Positions 43,394-50,449 of a stretch of DNA of 64,000 nt are shown in pieces. Each line of letters begins with the position of its first letter. The first letter of the stretch is position 1. The notes below the pieces were generated by a model. That model saw only the letters and a list, made by a program, of their open reading frames with translations. It was not told the origin of the DNA and ran no database searches. Made by a program: the position numbers and the translations under genes. The stretch is taken from NCBI RefSeq assembly GCF_006385875.1, contig NZ_VFSU01000016.1, positions 30,941 through 94,940 of the forward strand, in the 5' to 3' direction. The DNA comes from Sandaracinobacter neustonicus. Lineage in GTDB: Bacteria > Pseudomonadota > Alphaproteobacteria > Sphingomonadales > Sphingomonadaceae.

Positions 43394-43455
43394 CCAATTG
43401 AGACGGGAGGCGCACAGCGCCTGACCAATTGAGACGGGAGGCGCACAGCGCCTGA
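43379..43455 (+). repeat. 31-bp tandem duplication overlapping the DUF1269 stop codon
   Basis: The unit beginning GCACAGCGCCTGACCAATTG starts at 43381 and 43412 and begins a third, partial copy at 43443, a constant 31-base period. The first unit contains the last codons and the stop codon of the upstream gene, so each copy regenerates the same short tail plus stop. Confidence 0.85.
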
Positions 43456-43793
43456 TCGGAAGTCGCGAAGGGCTGCCTCAGCGGCCCTTCGCCTTCATTT
43501 GTGCGTGCAGCAAGGTCAGGATCGCCGCCCACAGCTGCTGTTGCATCGCCGGGTGTAGGCGGACTCTGCTGCATCTGTCGTCACATCGCCCGCAAGAAGC
43601 AGGGCGGCGAGGATCAGGTTGCGCATGAAATCGGGGTGGCGAGACTTCAGCGTAAGTTCAAGTCTTGCCAAAGATTGATGGTTACCGCAGTTCCTGTTCA
43701 TACCGCGTTGCAGCATTACGTGGTTAATTGCGCGTAGCCTGGCGTTGACTTTGCGAGTCGCTTCCTCACATTGGGACCCAAGGGGTTCGGACA
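43394..43793. other. 400-bp interval with no clear gene
   Basis: After the tandem repeat and a terminator, bases 43500-43790 hold no gene that I can support. On the minus strand a short frame from about 43626 begins like an export signal (MRNLILAALLLAGDV) but loses coherence, and could be a decayed gene. The parDE promoter should lie near 43700-43790. Confidence 0.5.
43465..43497 (+). terminator. Terminator after the DUF1269 gene
   Basis: GCGAAGGGC (43465-43473) and GCCCTTCGC (43484-43492) form a perfect 9-bp stem with a ten-base loop, followed by CTTCATTT. The T tract is short, so termination may be partial. Confidence 0.65.
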
Positions 43794-44144
43794 ATGGGCA
43801 AATTTCCGCTACCGGAGTTTCTGACGGGATGGTTGGAGCAGCAGGTCGACAACGGCCGGGCTGTGAACGTCGATGCCTATGTCGCTCAACTCGTTGCGGA
43901 AGACCGGATTCGCCATGATCGGCTGACACTTCGCCGCAAGGCGATTGCCGAGGCGCGCGCCTCCGGCATCTCCATGGAAGCCCCCGAATCCCTGCTGACA
44001 CGGTTGATGGCGGGATTGCCGCGCCCCGGGCGGGAAAAGCTGCGGGAGGCGATTGCCGAGGGCCGGGCCAGCGGATCCTCCTATGTTTCCATCGACGGAA
44101 TATTGGCTCGCGCCCTTCTGCCGCGACAGTCTCGCGCGGCATGA
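43794..44144 (+). CDS. ParD-like antitoxin with an internal duplication
   Basis: The 116-residue protein resembles ParD antitoxins: an N-terminal ribbon-helix-helix segment (about residues 1-40), then toxin-wrapping helices. It is longer than usual (about 80-90) because the C-terminal unit occurs twice: RRKAIAEARASG (about residues 47-58) and LREAIAEGRASG (about 82-93), each followed by a short hydrophobic helix. It overlaps the toxin gene by four bases (ATGA), the usual coupling. Such antitoxins normally repress their own operon. Confidence 0.78.
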   Translation: MGKFPLPEFLTGWLEQQVDNGRAVNVDAYVAQLVAEDRIRHDRLTLRRKAIAEARASGISMEAPESLLTRLMAGLPRPGREKLREAIAEGRASGSSYVSIDGILARALLPRQSRAA

Positions 44145-44428
44145 GCGTACTGAAGCTCACCATTCGGGCAGAGAAGGATCTGTCCGAGATTTTCGCGCAG
44201 GTGGCGCATGAATTCCGCTTCTTCGGGGAAGATGCCGCGCGCAGCTATTGCGAGGCGCTGAAAGACACGCTGGAGCAGCTGGCACGCTACCCGATGAACG
44301 GGCGCGCCGAACCTTCCATCGACGATCGCACCCGCAGCCAGCCGTTCCGCAAGCATGTGATCTATTACGAGCTGGACGGCGACGGAATCGTTGTGCTGCG
44401 CGTGTTGCCGGAATCCGTTTCGGCCTGA
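44141..44428 (+). CDS. ParE/RelE-family toxin
   Basis: The 95-residue protein has the RelE/ParE fold: LKLTIRAEKDLSEIFAQVA at the start, a middle LARYPMNGRAEPSIDDRTRS and the C-terminal strands KHVIYYELDGDGIVVLRVLP. The absence of catalytic His and Arg clusters seen in RelE and the pairing with a ParD-like antitoxin favour ParE, a DNA-gyrase poison. It overlaps the antitoxin gene by ATGA. The family is clear, the target is inferred. Confidence 0.85.
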   Translation: MSVLKLTIRAEKDLSEIFAQVAHEFRFFGEDAARSYCEALKDTLEQLARYPMNGRAEPSIDDRTRSQPFRKHVIYYELDGDGIVVLRVLPESVSA

Positions 44429-44467
44429 GCGAAGTTCGGCTAGGCATGGGCTGATGGAGACCATGCA

Positions 44468-44899
44468 ATGAGCAATGACACTGTGCGGGCGCTTGAAGTG
44501 GTGGCGGCGGATTTCGTCGGATTTTCCCGGGTGTTGCAGAAGGTGTTAACCGTGGAGCTGGAAAGCTTTCAGGGGCTTTCCGGGCAATATGGGCTGTATG
44601 AGGATGTGGATGGCGTGCAGGCCCGGCTGTTGCGGCTGGCGGCGCATATCCAGTCTGCGCTGGAAACGCTGCGGGATAACGGGTTCGAGGATTCCGGCTT
44701 GTGGGCGGCCTCCCGGCAGGTGGAGTTGCTGGACAGTCTGCTGGAGCAGCTGGACCGTTATGTGATCGTCGCCGATCTGCGCGGGGCGACGCTGACATCG
44801 GGGGATCTGCTGAAGAAGCTGCAAAGCTGGATCAAGACGCTGCGCGAGTGGTTGACCGGGGTGCGCAAGCAGCTGGCGGCGATTGCCGGGGAAGCCTGA
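44468..44899 (+). CDS. Hypothetical all-helical protein
   Basis: The 143-residue protein is predicted to be almost entirely helical, with heptad-like Leu spacing between residues 55 and 110 (LLRLAAHIQSALETL, VELLDSLLEQLDRY). No signal, cysteine or catalytic motif is visible, and I recognise no family. It follows the ParD/ParE pair by 39 bases in the same direction; GAGACC precedes the ATG. It could belong to the same acquired unit, or be independent. Confidence 0.6.
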   Translation: MSNDTVRALEVVAADFVGFSRVLQKVLTVELESFQGLSGQYGLYEDVDGVQARLLRLAAHIQSALETLRDNGFEDSGLWAASRQVELLDSLLEQLDRYVIVADLRGATLTSGDLLKKLQSWIKTLREWLTGVRKQLAAIAGEA

Positions 44900-44914
44900 A
44901 AACCGGCTCTGAGT

Positions 44915-45475
44915 TCAGGCTTTCTTTTCCTCCACGATCTTCAGATTGCCCTTGCTGCCTTTGCCATCGGCGGCGAGATCGAGGGTGAAGCTGTCGCCAT
45001 CGTTGGTGCTGCCCGTGATCTGGTTGCCGGTGCGCGTGGCGCTGTGGCCCTTTTCCCTGAACTGGGCGAGATACCAGTTGGCGACCACGTCCGGCGCGGC
45101 GGGCGCAGTGAAGGCGACATCGACCTTCGAGGTTTTCACGCCATCCTTCTGCGCCGAGGCCGAGGCGATCTGGCCGACCTTTGAGCCGGGATAGAGGCCG
45201 ACGCCGTCCAGATCGAACCGGGTGTTTTCGCTGATCTTACCGGCGACATCGGCCGGAAGGCGGATGCTGGCGCCGCCGCCATTGGGCAGATCGACGGAGA
45301 GTTCGCCGCTCTTCCCATCGGCTTTCACGACGACGGATTCCGCGGAGCGGACATCGGGCGTGCCATCCGCCTTGGTGGAGACAGTGGTGGTTTCGCGCAC
45401 GACTTCCGTTTCCCGGGAGCCGCAGGCGGCAAGCGGGAGGGCGGCGGCGAGGAGGATGAGGAGCGGCTTGGTCAT
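44915..45475 (-). CDS. Lipoprotein of unknown function
   Basis: The 186-residue protein has a lipoprotein signal with lipobox LAAC (Cys about residue 18). A disordered Thr/Ser-rich stretch follows, then two beta-rich segments with LPNGGGASIRLPADVAGK and a C-terminal repeat-like block (GNQITGSTNDGDSFTLDLAA). No catalytic residues are evident. It is convergent with the hypothetical gene at 44468 and downstream of the AT-rich islet. Probably anchored in the inner or outer membrane, facing the periplasm. Confidence 0.72.
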   Translation of the reverse strand: MTKPLLILLAAALPLAACGSRETEVVRETTTVSTKADGTPDVRSAESVVVKADGKSGELSVDLPNGGGASIRLPADVAGKISENTRFDLDGVGLYPGSKVGQIASASAQKDGVKTSKVDVAFTAPAAPDVVANWYLAQFREKGHSATRTGNQITGSTNDGDSFTLDLAADGKGSKGNLKIVEEKKA

Positions 45476-45786
45476 GCCGCCAATCTGCCAGAGCGTGCGG
45501 GGCAGGGCCAGCGTTGTTCGGCAGATGGCGTTTGCCGAAGGCGGCCGAAGTTAGCGCGCAGCGCTAACCTTCGGACTCGCCGAAGGCACGGACGGCGGGG
45601 CGGTGGCGACCGCCACCGAACCCGTCCGACGAGCGGGCTTTGCCCGCAATCTTTCTTGTTCGTTCTGGTTCTTTCAGCGGACTCGGCGGCTTTGCCGTCG
45701 GCCGCGTTTGTTGGGGAATTTGGTATGGTGTGCCCGGAACTCCCCCGGAACTCCCCGATGGCGTCCCCGGAACTCCCCGGCAGTAG
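45476..45786. other. Gene-free boundary between the AT-rich islet and core DNA
   Basis: The interval holds a long hairpin with one bulge (45545-45574, CCGAAG-TTAGCGC against GCGCTAACCTTCGG), a GCGGGC/GCCCGC stem (45633-45647) followed by a T-rich tract, and three near copies of CCGGAACTCCCC at 45733-45778. These mark the edge of the AT-rich DNA that begins at about 45787. No gene is supported. Confidence 0.6.
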
Positions 45787-46479
45787 TCATCCAAGAGCCT
45801 CTAATATCTTCTTTTCGGCGTCAGTGAGCGCTGCTCCATAGCGTTCAAAGAGCTGAGTTTTCTCCTTTTCCGATAGAAGTTCGTAAGATGAAATGCTCAA
45901 TTCAAAAATATCTCGTTCAGATTTAGAGAATTTATGGCGTGGTATGCATAATATTTTAACTTCGGCACTTTGAAATTCTTCACGAGACAAAAGGGCCTCT
46001 GTAATCAGGGTTGCAATTATACGTCTTTGGTAAAGATCGAGTGAAAATCGAGCCCAGCAAATTATGAAATAAATTTTCAATTTTCCATTGTCATTAATCA
46101 CAAATGATGGGCGTATCGGAACGGAGACGTTTGCGGAAACTGGATAGTACTCAACGGTCCCGTCAAAAACTTGAACTCCTCGCCAGTCTTTCTGCCTAAT
46201 GTAGGGAAGTGCTGCTTCGATGATTTCATGGCCGAGGCGTCGAACGAGTGGGCTTCTTATGTTCGATATGCAGCCTTTCGCTGTCATATCGTCGATACCG
46301 TCAACCACTACTTGGCGCAATACATCTGTGACGAGTTGTAGAGAGTGCCTCGGACCGAACATGGCTAAGTCGAATAACTCCTTAGCGATTTGGTCTTTCC
46401 TCTTGCTAATACTTCGGACCCAATTGTGCACTGCCGGAGGCTTGCGGAGCTTAAGAATTTGGGGAGGAACATTGCTCAC
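45787..46479 (-). CDS. Unknown 230-residue protein, putative toxin paired with a Panacea antitoxin
   Basis: This gene is AT-rich, unlike its neighbours. It starts with GTG overlapping the stop codon of the Panacea gene (GTGA), with AGGAG seven bases upstream, so it is translationally coupled. I recognise no domain. A basic, helical first half (KRKDQIAKELFDLAM) is followed by a beta-rich middle (GTVEYYPVSANVSVPIRPSF, KLKIYFIICWARFSL) and a charged helical C-terminus. No signal peptide or certain membrane helix is present. By analogy with Panacea systems, where the antitoxin is upstream of an unrelated toxin, I infer a toxin. A regulatory or effector role is equally open. Confidence 0.6.
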   Translation of the reverse strand: MSNVPPQILKLRKPPAVHNWVRSISKRKDQIAKELFDLAMFGPRHSLQLVTDVLRQVVVDGIDDMTAKGCISNIRSPLVRRLGHEIIEAALPYIRQKDWRGVQVFDGTVEYYPVSANVSVPIRPSFVINDNGKLKIYFIICWARFSLDLYQRRIIATLITEALLSREEFQSAEVKILCIPRHKFSKSERDIFELSISSYELLSEKEKTQLFERYGAALTDAEKKILEALG

Positions 46480-46985
46480 ATCTTAACTCCTGCAATATGA
46501 CATTTCACAATTAGATCGTCGCTAATTTGCATTCCGGGGTTTACATCTCCAGCGTGATTCCAAGTCAAATCCCATGGCCCTCCCTGAGCATGAGAAATTT
46601 CTCGTAGCGTGGAGGCTGGAAGCTGCAACAGACCCCGAATGGCTTCGGCAATAATACCTTCATCGTGTGGGTCTATCTCTGCATTCGCTATTTTTACTGT
46701 ATCGGATACTGGGTCGTATATTTTCGCGCGATCATTAATTGGAGTGGAGCCAAATTTTTTAAAGTCGTGATATATTTCCCGGAATACTGGCCCGTGATCC
46801 CAGGCTTCTATTTTAGCATTGGTGAGCTTACGATTATATTTAACCAATGCGCATTCGTACGCAAAATACACTAATTTATTAAGCGCCATATTTGAGACGG
46901 TGTGACCTTCGGATTCCGCATAATCCAAAATCCAATTTGCTAGTACTCGAACGCTGTAAGCGCCCGAACTGCTGTAGCGACTCAC
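46476..46985 (-). CDS. Panacea-domain (SocA/DUF4065-type) antitoxin-like protein
   Basis: The 169-residue protein matches the Panacea domain. A start of the form VRVLANWILDYAE…VSNMALNKLVYFAYECALV is followed by the conserved AWDHGPVFREIYHDFKKFG segment (about residues 63-81). Panacea proteins neutralise many unrelated toxins; SocA of Caulobacter is a related case. The gene is AT-rich. Its GTG start overlaps the nrdB stop codon (GTGA), and its own stop overlaps the next gene. The short MSRYSSSGA leader may be a product of this junction, because the family usually begins close to the YSVRVLA segment. Confidence 0.78.
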   Translation of the reverse strand: MSRYSSSGAYSVRVLANWILDYAESEGHTVSNMALNKLVYFAYECALVKYNRKLTNAKIEAWDHGPVFREIYHDFKKFGSTPINDRAKIYDPVSDTVKIANAEIDPHDEGIIAEAIRGLLQLPASTLREISHAQGGPWDLTWNHAGDVNPGMQISDDLIVKCHIAGVKM

Positions 46986-48031
46986 TCAGCCGCCCCAACC
47001 CCGCCCAGCAAATCCGCTTCGCCTTCGGCATCGTTCGCAACCGCAGGCACCTTCGCCTCTTGCCGGAGGTCGAACTTGTCCCAGACTTCGTTCCAATTGC
47101 CCTTGGTGGCGGCCTTGGAATATTCCGTTGCGCGGGTTTCGAAGAAGTTGGCGTGCTCCACGCCGTTCAGCAGTGGTTGCAGCCAGGGGAGGGGGTGCTC
47201 GTCGATGAGGTAGATGGGTTGCAGGCCCAGCTGCTTCAGGCGCCAGTCTGCGATGAAGCGGATGTAGCGCTTGATCTCGATGGCGGACATGCCGGGCACC
47301 GGGCCCATTTCGAAGGCGAGATCGATGAAGGCGTCTTCCAGACGCACCGTCTTCTGGCAGATATCGGTGATGTCATCCCGCACCGACTTGGTGAGGCATT
47401 GCCGTTCGGCGCAGAAGGCGTGGAACAGGCGGGTGATGCCTTCGCAGTGCAGCGATTCATCGCGCACGGACCAGCTGACGATCTGGCCCATGCCCTTCAT
47501 CTTGTTGAAGCGTGGGAAGTTCATCAGCATCGCGAAGCTGGCGAACAGTTGCAGCCCTTCGGTGAATCCACCGAACATGGCGAGCGTGCGGGCGATGTCC
47601 TGATCGCTCTCCACCCCGAAAGTGGCGAGATAATCATGCTTGTCGCGCATTTCCTTGTAGCTGAGGAAGGCCGAATACTCGCTCTCGGCCATGCCGATGG
47701 TATCCAGCAGGTGCGAATAAGCCGCGATGTGCACCGTTTCCATGTTGCTGAACGACGTCAGCATCATCTTGATTTCGGTGGGCTTGAACACCCGGCCGTA
47801 TTTTTCGTGGTAGCAATCCTGCACCTCCACATCGGCCTGCGTGAAGAAGCGGAAAATCTGCGTGAGCAGGTTGCGCTCATGCGGGGCGAGCTTTTGCGCC
47901 CAATCGCGGCAATCTTCGCCCAGCGGCACTTCCTCCGGCAGCCAGTGCAGCTGTTGCTGGCGCTTCCAGAATTCATACGCCCACGGATATTCGAAGGGCT
48001 TGTAGACGCGGGAGGCTTCGAGAAGGGGCAT
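46982..48031 (-). CDS. nrdB: Ribonucleotide reductase class I, beta subunit
   Basis: NrdB houses the diiron-tyrosyl radical that NrdA uses to reduce ribonucleotides. The 349-residue protein shows the iron-ligand helices METVHIAAYSHLL (ExxH and the radical Tyr, about residues 97-109) and RDESLHCEGITRLF (second ExxH, about 190). The C-terminus is acidic and ends GVGAAE, the tail that docks to NrdA. There is no N-terminal ATP-cone. nrdA lies upstream, 546 bp away, in the same direction. Its stop codon coincides with the start of the Panacea gene. Confidence 0.94.
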   Translation of the reverse strand: MPLLEASRVYKPFEYPWAYEFWKRQQQLHWLPEEVPLGEDCRDWAQKLAPHERNLLTQIFRFFTQADVEVQDCYHEKYGRVFKPTEIKMMLTSFSNMETVHIAAYSHLLDTIGMAESEYSAFLSYKEMRDKHDYLATFGVESDQDIARTLAMFGGFTEGLQLFASFAMLMNFPRFNKMKGMGQIVSWSVRDESLHCEGITRLFHAFCAERQCLTKSVRDDITDICQKTVRLEDAFIDLAFEMGPVPGMSAIEIKRYIRFIADWRLKQLGLQPIYLIDEHPLPWLQPLLNGVEHANFFETRATEYSKAATKGNWNEVWDKFDLRQEAKVPAVANDAEGEADLLGGVGAAE

Positions 48032-48154
48032 GGCCGATTATCCTTGGGAATTTGAGAACGAATATAGAACAGATAGCCTCCGGCGGGAAGGGGCGTGACG
48101 CCCCTTCACCCCCTTCAGTTTGCGCTGGCGCGACAGCCTGAGGAGGGTGGCTGT

Positions 48155-48309
48155 GGGGAGGATTTGGTGGGTGCGGCGGGGTGGGGGCGTCATTGGCGAG
48201 GCTCCCACGCGGATGTCGGGCTGGCGGGGAGGATTTGGTGGGTGCGGCGGGGTGGGGGCGTCATTGGCGAGGCTCCCACGCGGATGTCGGGCTGGCGGGG
48301 AGGGTTTGT
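48155..48309 (+). repeat. 71-bp tandem duplication between nrdA and nrdB
   Basis: The unit beginning GGGGAGGATTTGGTGGGTGC starts at 48155 and 48226 and begins again at 48297, with a period of exactly 71 bases. The two full copies appear identical, pointing to a recent duplication; the third is only a short start (GGGGAGGGTTTG). Confidence 0.85.
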
Positions 48310-48507
48310 GTGACGGCTGCGACTGTGAACGCGGCGAGCGTCAGTAAGGCGATGTCTCGAACGATGCGCGATTTTCGCGTCCGAAGCGCCGCAGGCAGAA
48401 TTTGGGCCGTCGTGCCCGCAGCGGATGTGGGGCGTGCGAGCGGAGAGGTCGCCCCCCCTCCCCGACCCTCCCCCCGGCGGGGGGAGGGAGACGACAAGTT
48501 TGTGGGT

Positions 48508-48528
48508 GCAGGGAGATCATCTCCCTGC
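48508..48528. repeat. Core palindrome, variant copy
   Basis: Arms GCAGGGAGAT and ATCTCCCTGC surround one base. Compared with the palindromes at 9135, 28220 and 33988 it has a paired change on both arms (A to G with T to C), so pairing is kept. Read on the minus strand it is followed by CACCC, as in the composite repeat copies. Confidence 0.75.
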
Positions 48529-48577
48529 CGGGGTGCAGGGGCAGCGCCCCTGCGTTCATCCCGCCCCGCCACGGCCG

Positions 48578-50449
48578 TCATTGGCAGGCCAGGCACTCGT
48601 CATAATCGCGCAGTTCGACTTCGATCTGGCGCAGTTCGGGGGTGTTGTCGCTGTCCACCGCGCCTGCGAAGCCTGCGCGCTGGATGGACTTGGAGCGGAG
48701 GTAGTAGAGCGATTTGATGCCCAGTTCCCATGCGCGGAAGTGGAGCATGAGGAGGTCCCATTTTTCCACGTCGGCGGGGATGAACAGGTTCAGCGATTGC
48801 GCCTGATCGATGTAGGGCGTGCGGTCTCCGGCGAGTTCGAGGAGCCAGCGCTGGTCGATTTCGAAGGCGGTTTTGTAGGTCGCTTTTTCATCCGCATCGA
48901 GGAAATCGAGGTGCTGGACCGAGCCGCCCTGTTCAAGGATGGAGTTCCACACCGCGTCGGAGTTTTTCGCCTTTTCGATCAGCAGCTTTTCGAGGAACGG
49001 GTTCCTGACCACGAAGCTGCCGGAGAGCGTTTTGTGGGTGTAGATGTTGGCCGGAATCGGCTCGATGCAGGCGCTGGTGCCGCCGCAGATGATGCTGATG
49101 CTGGCGGTGGGGGCGATCGCCATCTTGCAGGAGAAACGCTCCATCACGCCGCGGTCTGCGGCATCGGGACAGGGGCCGCGTTCGGCGGCGAGCAGCATGG
49201 AGGCTTCATCCACCTTGGAGCGGATGTGGCGGAACATCTTGTTGTTCCACGCCTTGGCGCTGGCGGATTCGAAGGGGATGTTGCGCGCCTGATAGAAGCT
49301 GTGCAGGCCCATGACGCCCAGGCCCACCGAGCGTTCGCGTTCGCAGCTGTATTTGGCGCGGGCCATTTCCGGGGCGGCGCGGTCGATATAATCCTGCAGG
49401 ACATTGTCGAGGAAGCGCATCACATCCTCGATGAAGCGGGTGTCCTTGCTCCACTGGTCCCAGGTTTCGAAGTTGAGGCTGGAGAGGCAGCAGACGGCGG
49501 TGCGATCATTGCCCAGATGATCCGTGCCGGTGGGCAGGGTGATTTCCGAGCAGAGGTTGGAGGTGGAGACCTTCAGGCCAAGCTCCCGGTGGTGCTTTGG
49601 CATGTTGTTGTTCACATGATCGATGAAGACGATGTAGGGCTCGCCGGTTTGCAGGCGGGTTTCGACCAGCTTCTGGAACAGGGCGCGGGCATCGACGGCC
49701 CCGCGCTTCTCCCCGGTTTTGGGGGAGACGAGATCGAATTCGGTGCCGCTGCGCACCGCTTCCATAAAGGCGTCGGTGATGAGCACGCCATGGTGCAGGT
49801 TCAGCGCCTTGCGGTTGAAATCGCCCGAGGGTTTGCGGATTTCGAGGAATTCCTCGATCTCGGGGTGGTTGATGTCCAGATAGACGGCGGCCGAGCCACG
49901 GCGCAGGCTGCCTTGGCTGATGGCGAGCGTGAGCGAATCCATCACGCGGACGAAGGGGATGATGCCAGAGGTCTTGCCGTTTAGGCCGACGGGTTCGCCG
50001 ATACCGCGCACATGGCCCCAATAGGTGCCGATGCCGCCGCCGCGGGCTGCCAGCCACACATTCTCGTTCCAGGTGTTGACGATGCCTTCGAGGCTGTCTG
50101 ACACGGAGTTCAGGTAGCAGCTGATCGGCAGGCCGCGCCCGGTGCCGCCGTTGGAGAGGACGGGGGTGGCGGGCATGAACCAGAGGTTGGAGATATAATC
50201 ATACAGCCGCTGGGCGTGGCCGGCGTCATCGGCGTAGGCAGCAGCGACGCGGGCGAACAGATCCTGACAGGTTTCGCCGGGCAGCAGGTAGCGATCCTTC
50301 AGCGTTTCGATGCCGAAGGCGGTAAGCAGGGAATCGCGCGACGGATCGGTGGTGACCGGGAAGCGCGGGCCGTAAATGGCATGGCTGTCCGGTTTACTGG
50401 TGGCTGCGACATCGCCTTCGGGAGGCGTTTCGCTGCGCTGAAAGTCCAT
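48578..50449 (-). CDS. nrdA: Ribonucleotide reductase class I, alpha subunit
   Basis: The catalytic subunit reduces nucleoside diphosphates. The 623-residue protein has the active-site segments: the first catalytic Cys in GLPISCYLNSVSDS (about residue 115), the radical-site segment STSNLCSEITLPTG (about 315-328), and APTASISIICGGTSACIEPI (about 478-497). The C-terminal redox pair is in DECLACQ. It lacks the N-terminal ATP-cone (about 100 residues) of E. coli NrdA, so it should miss the dATP overall-activity switch. The ATG at 50449 fits the family; in-frame codons further upstream look non-coding. Confidence 0.93.
   Translation of the reverse strand: MDFQRSETPPEGDVAATSKPDSHAIYGPRFPVTTDPSRDSLLTAFGIETLKDRYLLPGETCQDLFARVAAAYADDAGHAQRLYDYISNLWFMPATPVLSNGGTGRGLPISCYLNSVSDSLEGIVNTWNENVWLAARGGGIGTYWGHVRGIGEPVGLNGKTSGIIPFVRVMDSLTLAISQGSLRRGSAAVYLDINHPEIEEFLEIRKPSGDFNRKALNLHHGVLITDAFMEAVRSGTEFDLVSPKTGEKRGAVDARALFQKLVETRLQTGEPYIVFIDHVNNNMPKHHRELGLKVSTSNLCSEITLPTGTDHLGNDRTAVCCLSSLNFETWDQWSKDTRFIEDVMRFLDNVLQDYIDRAAPEMARAKYSCERERSVGLGVMGLHSFYQARNIPFESASAKAWNNKMFRHIRSKVDEASMLLAAERGPCPDAADRGVMERFSCKMAIAPTASISIICGGTSACIEPIPANIYTHKTLSGSFVVRNPFLEKLLIEKAKNSDAVWNSILEQGGSVQHLDFLDADEKATYKTAFEIDQRWLLELAGDRTPYIDQAQSLNLFIPADVEKWDLLMLHFRAWELGIKSLYYLRSKSIQRAGFAGAVDSDNTPELRQIEVELRDYDECLACQ

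Larger units (their letters stand above)
48032..48577. other. 546-bp gene-free interval between nrdA and nrdB
   Basis: The interval carries a hairpin behind CCTCCGGCGGG (48087-48107, arms GAAGGGGCG/CGCCCCTTC), a 71-bp tandem repeat (48155-48309), CCCTCCCCCC/GGGGGGAGGG-like stems near 48465-48488, a core palindrome (48508-48528) and a GCAGGGGC/GCCCCTGC stem (48535-48553). Open frames through the tandem repeat look like repeat artefacts. The nrdB promoter is presumably near 48032-48080. Confidence 0.6.

Noticed and set aside
43516..43646. Short minus-strand gene with an export-like start
   Set aside because: The frame ends after about 35 codons, shows no conserved content, and there is no partner or terminator; at most a decayed remnant.
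45564..45794. Minus-strand frame with GVPGTP peptide repeats
   Set aside because: The peptide repeat reflects the CCGGAACTCCCC DNA repeats and the rest is low-complexity; no start signal is visible.
48155..48309. Possible CRISPR array
   Set aside because: The units are contiguous 71-bp copies without unique spacers, and no cas gene is nearby.
48095..48717. Plus-strand frames through the 71-bp tandem repeat with repeated Gly/Arg blocks
   Set aside because: The peptide repeats only mirror the DNA duplication, no ribosome-binding site is evident, and part is antisense to nrdA.
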